A DNA stretch of 64,000 nt, taken from assembly GCA_030248065.1 (NCBI GenBank), contig JASAMV010001203.1:1-64000 (forward strand), given 5' to 3'. The notes beneath the pieces are model-generated. The model had not been told where the DNA came from, searched no databases, and saw only the letters and a program-made list of their open reading frames with translations. The translations under genes and the position numbers were made by a program. Below are positions 30,001-42,000 of the stretch, one piece after another; positions within the stretch are counted from its first letter, which is position 1; each line of letters opens with the position of its first letter. This stretch comes from Rhynchonema sp. JSB1_4 (taxonomy: Eukaryota > Nematoda > Chromadorea > Monhysterida > Xyalidae).

Positions 30001-33000
30001 AGAAGAATTTCGAGAAGAAGGCAGAACGCGAACGCAAAGAGTGACAAGCGCCCTGATAGACCGGTGAGTTTGCAGGCGACAGACGAGCAACGAATTGCCC
30101 AAGAGAATGCTTCAGTTGAGACACAGGAAGATGAGCGTTACACTCGATAATGGGCTGATCACTTCATAGGCGAGAGTCAAGAAGCGAATCGCCGAGGTGA
30201 ATGCTCGAGGCAAAGAGAATCGATCAGCAACAAACAGCCCGATAGCCTAATCGCTCGTTAGGCGACAACTGGATAACTAAGTAGCGAATAACCGAGATAA
30301 GTGCTCGAAGCAAAGAGAATCGAAGAGCAGCAAACAGTCCGATGTGTTGATCGCTTCGCATGCGATAGCTAAGCAGCTTTGTTACCGAGATAAATGCTCG
30401 ATGCAAACAGAATCGAAGAACGACAAACTAGCGGATGGCTTAATCACTCGGTAAGCGATAGCCAAGCAGTGAATCGCGCAGGCGAATGCTCGATTCAAAG
30501 AAAATCGATGAGCCACAAGCAGCCCGATGAGCTTAATCGCTCGTTAGGCGACAGCTGGAAAAGGCCGCTCTCTGACACCAGCGGAGAGCAGAGAGCGAAG
30601 TTTCGCTCGTGCTCTCTGATACCAGCGAAATTTCGCTGTGGAATTTTGCTACAAAATTTCGCTCTCCACTGGCGGAGTAATCACTCATCTCACTCACCCA
30701 TTGCAGGCTGTGAAACATTTTCTTTATTGGTCGTCTGTGATTAAGCGCAGCGATAAAAGATGTTGCTGTTGTTAATGTTTTGTGCTCTTTTCACTGAGCG
30801 AAATTTCGCTCGTGCTCTCTGATACCAGTGTAATTTCGCGCTGGTACCAGAGGGCACGAGCGATATTTCGCTCTATGCTGTTATCAAAGAGCGGCCTAAA
30901 TGCCCGAAGCAAAGAAAATCGATGAGCATCAAGCAGTCCGATGTGCTGATCACTTCGCACACGACAGCTAAGCAGCAAATTGCCTAGATGAATGCTCGAG
31001 GCAAACATAATAGAAGAGCGAAAACAAGAACAACCGGATGGCCTCATCACTCGGTAAGCGATGGCCAAGCCGCGAACCGACGGAGTGAATGCCCACACCA
31101 TAGAAAATCAACACCCTGATCGACTGATCACTACCAGTGTTCGAACGGGATCCCGATTCCGATCCCGATCCCGGGATCCCGGGCCTTTTTTCTGATCCCG
31201 ATCCCGTCATTTTGAAAAAGTTAATCCCGATCCCGATCTCGATCCCGACCAAAAAAGTACCGGGATCGGGATTAAGTTTTGAGAACAAAAAGTGAAAAAT
31301 TATGCAATCATAATTCGCTAAGCGGTTGTAAGGGCGCGGCCATGCAAACGCGGGCGCGGGCCGCGGGTCATAAAAATATTCTATATGTCCAACAACCGCC
31401 CCGCGTTTGCATGGCCGCACTTGCGGGTCGCGGTTTGCGAGTCACTTGAAACATTTATTTGGGTGCAACACACAAAAATTAACCAATCAGTGTCCAGCCA
31501 ACGTCGCAGACTGCCGTAGCACAGCGCTGATTGGTTCATTTTTGTGTGTAATGGCTAAATAAATATTTCAAGTGACCCGCAAACCGCGACCAGCAATTGC
31601 GGCCATACAAACGCGGGACGTCAAACTATTGCTGACCCGCGGCCCACAACCGTGTTTGCGTGGCCGCGACCCTAAGAGGTGCTCGACGGCTGATTCCGAA
31701 CGTGATGAAACCGCAAGCACCACCAATCGCGAACAAATCGAGCTCTAGAACTGAACGGTTACACAAAGTTGCATCGAACGAAGGGACTCAGCTTCGAGGA
31801 AATGATGTCATGGTGGGCAACAAATGAGACAAAGTTTCCGCGACTGGCACGTCTAGCTTCCAAATATCTAAGCGCCCCGCTTACGAGCGTGCCTTCTGAA
31901 CAGCTCTTTTCGAGTGCAGCTGATTTGTTTGATGGCAAAAGATACTGCTTGAAACCAGAAAATGGTGAAATGCTTGTCTTTTTGTCAAAGGCTTTGCCAT
32001 TGATCGACTACAATTATGATCTTTGAACTTATCCGTCATCAGCCATTCTCGATTTTCAATCGGCTTTAATCACTGTTCCGGGTGTTTATCAATGTGTGAT
32101 AAACATGTTTCATGGTTGTCTGTGACATTAACGTGCATCTTATGCATAAAATGATAAAAACAATTGCCTTTGGACTATCTGGTCAATCCCGATCCCGATC
32201 CCGACACTTTCTTGATCACAATCCCGATCCCGATCCCGGGATTAAAAATGAATCCCGTTCGAACACTGATCACTACACAAGCGACTGCCAAGCAGCGAAC
32301 CAACAGAGTGAACGCTCAAAGTAAATCAATACTCTGATCGGCTGATCACTGCACAGGCGATAGCCAAGCAGCGAACCAACGGAGTGAATGCTCAAAGAAA
32401 ATCAACGCCCTGATCGGCTGATCACTGTACAGACGATAGCCAAGCATCGAACCAACGGAGTGAATGCTCAAGAAAATCAACACCCTGATCGGCTGATCAC
32501 TGCACAGACGATAGCCCAGCAGCGAACCCACGGAGTGAATGCTCAAAGAAAATCAACGCCCTGATCGGCTGATCACTGCACAGACGATAGCCAAGCATCG
32601 AACCAACGGAGTGAATGCTCAAGAAAATCAACACCCTGATTGGCTGATCACTGCACAGACGATAGCCCAGCAGCGAACCAACGGAGTGAATGCTCAAAGA
32701 AAATCAACGCCCTGATCGGCTGATCACTGCACAGACGATAGCCAAGCATCGAACCAACGGAGTGAATGCTCAAGAAAATCAACACCCTGATCGGGTGATC
32801 ACTGCACAGGCGATAGCCAAGCAGCGAACCAACGGAGTGAATGCTCAAAGAAAATCAACACCCTGATCGGCTGATCACTGCACAGGCGATAGCCAAGCAG
32901 CGAACCAACGGAGTGAACGCTCAAAGAAAATCGACACCCTGATCGGCTGATCACTGGACAGACGATAGCCAAGCAGCGAACCGGCGAGGCAAAAGCTAAA

Positions 33001-36000
33001 AAAATCAACACCTTGATCGGCTGATCACTGCACAGGCGATAGCCAAGCAGCGAACCAACAGAGCGAACGCTCAAAGAAAATCGACACCCTGATCGGCTGA
33101 TCACTGCACAGGCGATAGCCAAGCAGCGAACGGACGAATTGAATGCTCAAAGAAAATCAAGACCCTGATCGGCTGATCACTGCACAGGCGATAGCCAAGC
33201 AGCGAACGGATGAATTGAATGCTCGAGTCAAAGAGAATCAACCCCTGATGGGCTGATCACTGCACAAACGATAGCCAAGCAGCGAACCAACGGAGTGAAT
33301 GCTCAAAGAAAATCAACACCCTGATCGGCTGATCACTGGAAGACGATAGCCGAGCACCGAATCGGCGAGGCAAGCGCTAAAAAAATCAACATCCCGATCG
33401 GCTGATCACTGCACAGGCGATAGCCAAGCAGCGAACCAACGGAGTGAATGCTCAAAGAAAATCAACACCCTGATCGGATGATCACTGCACAGGCGATAGC
33501 CAAGCAGCGAACCGGCGAGGCAAAAGCTAAAAAATGAACACCTTGATCGGCTGATCACTGCACAGGCGATAGCGAAGCAGCGAACCAGCGGATTGAATGC
33601 TCAAAGACAATCAACGCCCTGATCGGCTGATCACTGTACAGACGATAGCCAAGCATCGAACCAACGGAGTGAATGCTCAAGAAAATCAACACCCTGATCG
33701 GCTGATCACTGCACAGACGATAGCCCAGCAGCGAACCCACGGAGTGAATGCTCAAAGAAAATCAACGCCCTGATCGGCTGATCACTGTACAGACGATAGC
33801 CAAGCATCGAACCAACGGAGTGAATGCTCAAGAAAATCAACACCCTGATCGGCTGATCAATGCACAGGCGATAGCCAAGCAGCGAACCGACGAACTGAAT
33901 GCTCAAAGAAAATCAAGACCCTGATTAGCTGATCACTACACAGCGATAGCCAAGCAGCGAACGGGCGAATTGAATGCTCAAAGAAAATCAAGACGCTGAT
34001 CGGCTGATCACTTCGCAGCTACCCACCGAAATTTGACTGACGCAGCAACTGTTCATCATAAATTTTGTTTCCGACGCCACGGAACAAGTCATACGCCACA
34101 ATAAAATCATAAACGTCTCACATATTCGCTGTATCGCATTCACAGCACCGTTCATATTGACCGAATTACGGATGGACGCCCGTATGTACTGCTGTACATT
34201 AGGGTTAGACGCCGCGGCTACCCGACGCCCGACATCGGGAAGTGTCCGACACCCGACATCTGAGAAAAAAGCCGACACCCGACATATCTAGTTTTTGAAC
34301 CAAAAACAGTCAAAATTTTGCGTATTTGCAATTTGCATCATTAAAGGGGAAATTGCACATTCCTAATCGCCTCTCAAACTCTACAAGTGTTTAGACAGTC
34401 GTGTGGGCATCATGAAAGTCAAATCACTTGGTACAAACTCTCAAACATGTACCCAGGAGAAGCAGTTCCAATGGAACAATCGGGAAGAAAATTCGGCGCA
34501 GACCGGCCGAATTTCCACCTGCGCATTCAGGCATATTGCCTGATCAAAAAGCTGTCAAGGCGACAGAATGTTTCGCATGATTCTTGAAACACACGAACTA
34601 TAGAATTTCGCTTTTCTTTATATTTCGAATTTCGACGAATTGTTCCAGCATGACAAGCAGAGCATGAAACATTTAGCAGACACGCTGGAACAATTCGTTG
34701 AAATTCGAAATATAAAGAAAAGCGAAATTCTATGGTTAGTGAGTTTCAAGAATCGTGCGAAACATTCTGTCGCCTTGAGAGCTTTTCGATCAGGCAATTT
34801 GCCTGAAGGCGCAGGTAGAAATTCGGCCGGTCCGCGCCGAATTTTGTTTCCTGTGGCTTGTCTTAAACGGAATCTCCTGGGTACATGTTTGAGAGTTTGT
34901 ACCAAATTATTTGACTTTTGTGATGCCCACATTGCTGACTAAACACTTGTTAATCTTGAAAGGCGATTAGGAATGTGCAATTTCCCCTTTAAAGGGGGTC
35001 TTTCGCATTTCAAACCCCCTTCAAACTTCGCATGTGTTTAGACTAGCGGTCAATGCGTCATAAAAGTCAAACACACCGGAGGTCTAACGTTCAGAATGCG
35101 GCCAGGAGATGCCCTTCAAGAGGAACATCCGCGAACAAAATCAAATGTGGACCAGCCCATTTTCCACCTGCTCATTTAGGCAACTCGCCTGCTGACAAGG
35201 GCGGTCAAGGCGCAGAATGTTTCGCTAGATATTTGCCCCTGCCTCACTATAGAATTTCGCTTTTCTTTTTATTTCGAATTGCAACGAATTGTTCATGCGT
35301 GGCTGCTAAATGTTTCAAGGTTTGCTTGTCGCGCTGGAACAATTCGATGAAATTCGAAATATAAAGAAGAGCGAAATTCCATAGTTAGTGGTGTTGCACG
35401 TTTCATGCGAAACATTCATTCGCCTTGACACCTTTTTGATCGAACAGTTTGCCTGAATGCGCAGGTATAAATTGGGCTGGTCCATGGCACACTTTGTTCC
35501 CGGATGTTCTTCTTAAAGTGCATCTCCTGGTCGCATGCTGCAGATTGGGTTGTTGGTGCGTGAGAGTTTAATAACGCCCTGAACAATATTCAAACGCGTG
35601 CAAAGTTTGAAGGCGGTTTGAAGTGCGAAAGGCCCCCTTTAATGCTGTCTTTGGCTCGATTGCTCGATTAACTGAATTCGTTTTTTCAAACGAAATAAAC
35701 ACCAAGGTGTCACATTCTGCGACTTCGGAAACCTTTTGTGCGAAAGAAATTTTCTCTCAAAGTTCTTAAAAAGAAGATCCGGAGTCTAACTTGCGCGCTG
35801 TGCATATGTGCTGCAGTTTACTTTGGGAAAAATGTTTTAGTGGCTTTGCTAGGCGGCTGTGTAGTTTCCATGTGCCGACAGACTACTCGTCTTGCTGATG
35901 TTTCAAACGCGATATAAGGGGATACAGCCCGGCGGTGAGGTATGCTGGCAGCCTTTGTTTGTGTTAAGGAAAAATATCTTTGTTCGATACTGGAGGAAGC

Positions 36001-39000
36001 CACGTTGTACAGACAGACTTCAGCGTACGGTGTATAAACGTGAACTTTGGACCACTCTGTATGTGGAACATGTTGCAGAAATAATGAGATTGTTTGTTTC
36101 TGGCTAGGGCATGTGTGAGCTGTGCGTCCCAAAACGTATGATACGCAAGACTCCATCCCCACACTGGCCACACATACACCCACAAAAACGAATCTCCAAA
36201 CACACAAGCATCGGTGAAAGCAAAGTGGCATTTCTTTGCTGATAAGTGATGTCTAGCGTGGAAAGATGTTATCTTTCTGTGACAAGCCAGGCTGACATCT
36301 GGCAATGTGCGTGCTTTATGTGATGTGAAAAGTAAACCGTATATTTACACAGACACAAGTCGCACACCCCTCGCTCAACAAGCAAAAGGCAAAGCACTAC
36401 GTCAATTGGGCCAGAATCATGCAAACGATGCAGGTGCACATTACAGCCAGTTGGTAACTGGTACTTCCAAGCACTCTTGTTAGTTCGGGCAATTCAATTC
36501 ATTTCAAACAACCACCAATGTTTTCCACTTAACCCTGAGGCTTCAACCAGAAATTGGTGGAAAATGACCCTTCGACCACAAATAAAATTTCAATCAGAGC
36601 CCCAGAGTGCTTAAGGGTTAGGACCGTTTTAGAACAGCATTTTGACATTCTGCCACCATATTTGAGCGTGATTATGACGATTCTCATCTGAATGTGGTAA
36701 AACAACCGAAAAAAAACAGCGGTAAAGTACGAATATTTTGGTCCCTGATACTATTACATTAAATTAACTGTTTTCGGAAGTTTACTGTTTGCATGAAACA
36801 TAGATGGACCAGGAAAAATAAATCCACTTGAGCCCCGGGGGCTTTAAATAAAAAATTTTTCTAGCTAGAGCCCTGAGGGTTCTATTCGGGGGCTACAAGT
36901 GGAATACTCCGGCACAACACAACTGTACTGCACCTGCCATCACTATCAGGGCACGCGCCTGCAAAACATCATGATGACGTGTTATATTCTCATTCGCAAT
37001 TCTGTTGGTATTGTTTCTTTGCTCGCATTCAGTGTCGTCAATTTCCAATCGTACTCAGTGTCGTGGGCTGGTATTTATTGACAACGCAGCACAAACACCT
37101 GTTAAATAATCTAAACCGCACACCCACATCACACACAGATGTTCAGATGAGTGTCGTTCCTTCATAGCACACTCAGTCGTGGTAAACAAGCAACAAGGTA
37201 AAGTACCGCCAATCAACGCAGTCTGTTCGCTAAGGACACGTCAGCAGAAACACGCACGGCGTGACGTGCACCAGCCACTAGCACTGGGCATGCACCGAGA
37301 ATAATTGGTTCTCCCAACCACCTGCGCACATGGTGTGGGTAGCGCACAAAGCAAAACAACACCCAAACAGCAATACCAAAGCTGTTTTTGGAGTCTTGAT
37401 TTTCATGCATTTTTTCAATTTTCTTTTCGGTACTTGTTCGTGTTTGTGTTGCTCCATTGTTCGTCTTGTGAGCGAACACGCGCGTGCATTTTAGTCTTTT
37501 TTACCAAGTGTGATGCGATCGACGCGCGCCGCTCGCCTCAAGCTCAACACAGTGTCTGGCGTTGGTGGCATCTTGTGGACCACCCTTAGTTTCGCAATCA
37601 TAATCCGGTACAAGAACAACTGTGTGCAGCTGGCTTATCACACTTCTTAGTAATGGCGACACAAACATTTTCCCAAAAAGAAATACTCCAAACTCACTCT
37701 GGATAGTCGTATTTCTTAATCAGATCAGCGTTGGTCGTGTGAGCAAATCGGAATCGGTCGCGTTCCGTGTCCGCAACTTTCATGAACGAGTCTTTCAGTT
37801 TTGAGTCTTCTTTGAAGAATCCTGCAAGACAAAAAAGCTATCAAAAAAATCCCACATCCCAAAGAACGCAAAACAACAGCGAAAGTTGTACGACGCGCAA
37901 AGGAAACTAAATTTATGAACGCACAAAGTCAATGTCTCACCGACAACAGAATGTTCTTCGTTGGCAGTAAATTTATCAAAATCAGCCTGGTTGTTCAGTT
38001 CCTTCGAACTCGGACCGGCTTGGCCGCGCATGTACTGAAAAAATAAGGACAGTTTGTTCGTCGCAACATCGGTGGTGACTGGTGAGCATAGCTTAGTTGG
38101 CAGCCAAGCGTCGGTCACGTCTTTCGTGCTATCTAACTAGCACATTTCGGGGGTATGACCAATTTTTTGCAAAAAATACCCGTGCTGATATGGATCCGAA
38201 TAATGATCAGCTCGAGTTCAGAACCATAAATGGAAGGGTGCTAGGGGTACGCCGACACCCAACACCTACATTTTGAGAAGGCCCGGCCCGACACCCAAAC
38301 GCCAAGTCAAAAATCCAAACACCCGACGCCCAAATATCTCTCAATATCTCTCGGAAATAAAAAAAGTCAGTCGGTGAAAAAAGATCAAAAATCATTTTTT
38401 ATTTCTTGCTGGCTAATCGAGCAAAACAGCACACCCAAAGCGCCTGCACACTTAAGGGGCTCAGCACGCGATTTTTGAAAAATTGGGTTTGGAGAAACAC
38501 CCACTTTGCTCTGAAAATCATAAAATCATGTGTGAGGGGAAGATTGGTGTTGTGAAACAGGCAAATAAGTAAATAAGGATAAATCCAGCTTTTCGCCAAG
38601 ACCAAGAGCGGGTCGCATTTGAAAATTTACTTATGGGACGTCTTCTTGGCCGGCACCCAGCCATTTGGCTGCCATCGGCGAAAGTTTGGAAAAAGCGCTA
38701 ATTTCACCTCATTTTTTTGGCCAAAGTTACGTGCGAAAAACAACAGTGACCTTTTACTTTTTTGACTGACCAAAATACAAGACCGGGTGTGGAGTTTACG
38801 GGCATGAAAATAAATACAAAACAGGGCGTGCAAGTTACGGGAATGAAAAATAAATACAAAACCAAGACAGGAAAGGGTGAGAAGGTGGACGAAATCACGG
38901 ACAGACAGACAATCAGGACAGCCCGTAAACTCCACACCCGGTCTTGTAATTATGCTTCTTTCACTTAATCTTCTTATTTATGTATTATTGAGTGGGTGTC

Positions 39001-42000
39001 GACGCTATAAAACTGACCAAAATCATACCTCTGACGCCTCCGGTCCCAACCCCGCATCATACTTACCTCGCTCCACTACACTCTTGTCTGACTCACCTTC
39101 ACAATACCGTCAGCCTCTCGTGGTCCATCATAGTCCTGACTGACTTCACCGTTGCGAAATATTTTCAGCGTTGGAAATCCGCCGACGCCAAATTTATCGC
39201 ACGTCGCTTTTTCGGCAGTGCAATCAACCTGCAATTTAAGGAAATTTTGCTTTCCAAACAGACAACGTTCCTGTCAACATCCTTCTTTATCGGTTAATTT
39301 GATTGATGCGGTCAGCGTCTCAGTCCTATCATTCGTTCAACATGTGTGAATCGTTCAGGAAAGGATTAGGCTCATTGATTGTGGCATCATCGACGCATTT
39401 GTTGAGCGCGACGCGAGCCGTGCAAGAACACAAGCATTCACACCGCGAAACTTAGAACCAGTGGTGTAGCTGGGGGAGGGGTCCCCCTAGGTACAGTGGG
39501 CAAGTACTGTAGGTCGGCGCTCCATCCTGTACAGTAGGCAGGAAGCGACCCCTTCTGGTACAGGAGCAGGTTGCGATTTTTGGCTCAAAATGGTTGAAAA
39601 TCGTATTTTTCATTCCAAATAGGCGATTACATTTTCACCAATATCTAGACATCAAAAAAATTGTCCCCGGATGACCCTCTTGCTCATCCGGAACAAGGTA
39701 TAGGATGCCGCACCACATCTTTGGCAGTAGAGTAGGTTGCCGCCCCGCTAAAGTAGCTACACCAGGACCAGTACACCACAGCTTATTATTATAAACTATA
39801 ATGCTTCATTTTTTTCGGTTGGCATCCTAAATCCACCAACCTTTGAAAGTGCAATGGGCGGATCATTATCCTTTAACTTTGTTGCAGCCTTTTCGTACTC
39901 CGGAGCTAATCTCTTGCAGTGACCGCACCTGAAAGAGTTTGAAACCATACGCAGGTTGCACCTAAAATTTGACATATTAGGTGCAAGTTGCACCCAGTGA
40001 ATTTTGAAAAAACTATGAACCATAGACATCCAGCAAGCAAATCTTCAACCAGATAATAGAACTGACATCGTCTCAATACTGATCCTATCAAGAAAAATCA
40101 GTACTGGCTGCCCCCCCCCCATTAATATAACTGTCAGATTCCGGTCGCGATATAACACGCGCCTTTGGGCTGCGATTTTGGGCATTTGGTTCGTGTCAGG
40201 TCGGGGGGGGGGGGGGGGGCGACCGATCAAGAAAAAATCGTGGTTTTTTTATGAACACAACACATGAACTACTATGAACACAAACAACGGGGGACTAATT
40301 TCCCAGACCGAGGTACACTAGTACACTAATTTCCCCTCCGCTCCGGGCAGTGTAGTTGCTGGGGGCAGTGTAGTTCCTGGGGGGAGGGGGGTCCCCCGCT
40401 CGGGTACGTCTGTCCCCCTCCATGGTACGGCTGCCCCACTGTTCCCCCTCCGGGTACGTCTGCTCCCCCAATTTTTGCCTAAAATAGGCAAATTTAGGCC
40501 TAAAGTAGGCATTTTTAGGCATAAAATGAGTGATTTTTAGGTCAATATCGTCAAAAATTGCCAAAATACCCTTTTTATTGAGATTTTTCCAATGAGCCAA
40601 ATTTTCGACCTCAAAAAATGACTTTTCTCCAAATTTGGATCCTTCACCCCCCTTCCCCCCCAGCAGTGGTGTAGCTACCCAGGCGGGGCGGCAACCTACT
40701 GTACCACCCAAAATGCGGGGCGGCAACCTACCTACTGTACCAGCCGAGCTAGGGGGGGGGGTCGTACCACTTGGGGGGGGGGTCATCTGGAAACCGATAT
40801 TTTTTATGTCTAAATACTGAAGAAAATGTGGCCTAAAACACTAATTTCGCGCGCAGCGCGCGATTTTTCGCCTATTTGCGGACAAATATGCTAATTTTAT
40901 GCAATATTAAGCCAAAAATGAATGTTTTGGGTGAAAAGTTAGGTGGGGCGGCAACCTACCTACTGTACCAGGGGAGGGGCGGCAACCTACCTACTGTACC
41001 AGGTGAGGGGCGGCAACCTACCTACTGTACCTAGGGGGGGACCCCCCCACTCCCCCCCAGCTACACCATTGCCCCCCAGGGAGGTACACTAACCGCCGCA
41101 CGGAAAAAAGGGGTAGGTACACTAACTAACCGCCGCGCCGGACCAGAAACTACACTGCTCTGCACGTTCCTAATTTCGAGAGTGGTGCCTAAATCATAGG
41201 ATTTCTTTCTAACACACGTCGAAAGCCAAAAAATCTCGCGCTTCGCGCGTTAAGTATGCACACCCATGTTCCCTGAAACTTATGCAGCGCGTTCAAATTG
41301 TTAAAATTTTGCGCGCATGACCATATTTTGCATGAATTTTATTTAAAATCGCTAGATTCCAAACAAGCACGAGATAGACATGGCCTTTACAGGAGACGAA
41401 TGCCGGACCATGTCCATCCAGTGCTGTGGCTGGGGGAGTGGGGGACCCCCAAAGGTATAGTATCTCCCCTTGCCGGTTCGGTACAGTGGTGTCGTTGAAA
41501 TCAAAAAGTCAGGATACCGGATACCGTAAAAACCTAAATACAGCCCCCCCCCCGGAATAGAGCCCCCCGTAATACAGCCCCCCCCCAAAAAAAGGGGTCA
41601 GTGAATTAATAGAGCCCCCCCCCGAATAGAGCCCCCCTAAGTAACATCCCCTATACACAAGTGCACAGGTACACTCAGTGTAGTTCCTGGTCCGGAGGGG
41701 GAACAGGCGGTACCCCCTTTTTTTCGGAGGGGGAACAGACGTACCCACCCGGGGGGGAAGGGGGGAGGGACCCGGAAGGGGGGGGAGGACCCAAATTTAT
41801 AGAAAAGTCATTTTTTGAGGTCGAAAATTGGGCTCATTTTTGCCCCCTTTTAGGAAAAAAATCTCAATAATAAGGGTATTTTGGCGATTTTTGACGAAAT
41901 TGACCTAAAAGTCACTCAGTTTATGCCTAAAAATGCCTATTTTAGGCCAAAATTTGCCTATCTTAGGTAAAAATTGGAGGAGCAGACGTACCCGGAGGGG

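Larger units (their letters stand above)
31135..32268. mobile_element. hAT transposon remnant, 8-bp duplication ATCACTAC
   Basis: ATCACTAC lies exactly at 31127-31134 and 32269-32276. Terminal inverted repeats are CAGTGTTCGAACGGGAT and its complement ATCCCGTTCGAACACTG with one slip. Both ends carry tandem GATCCC subterminal repeats, as hAT transposase binding sites often do. The 1134-bp body keeps a transposase C-terminal fragment (31769-32026) and a nested foldback (31322-31672). It is non-autonomous and inserted in satellite DNA. Confidence 0.88.
30120..34020. repeat. Satellite, 76-bp unit with 151-bp dimers
   Basis: Tandem units of about 76 bp are built on CTGATCGGCTGATCACTGCA, GCGATAGCCAAGCAGCGAAC, then GGAGTGAATGCTCAAAGAAA. 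Between 32346 and 32850 equivalent points repeat exactly every 151 bp (a 76+75 dimer whose halves differ in AAGAAAATC versus AAAGAAAATC and GCATCG versus GCAGCG). The same dimer recurs at 33555-33906. Units left of 31130 are more diverged. The array is interrupted by a foldback (30562-30897) and a hAT element (31135-32268) and fills much of PDIA3 intron 5. Confidence 0.9.

Noticed and set aside
32346..33906. Repeated minus-strand ORFs of 66 codons ([14 protein letters not shown]...).
   Set aside because: They are translations of the 76/151-bp satellite; period, not coding constraint, explains them.
30120..34020. CRISPR-like regular repeats.
   Set aside because: Units are contiguous with no unique spacers, in animal intronic DNA.
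37540..37640. Extra PDIA3 exon between 37698 and 29060.
   Set aside because: The exons at 37821-37698 and 29060-28947 already join in phase and align continuously to ERp57.
40295..40786. Proline/glycine-rich 163-codon minus-strand ORF.
   Set aside because: It lies over G/C-run hAT MITEs and their nested insertion; composition comes from the runs.
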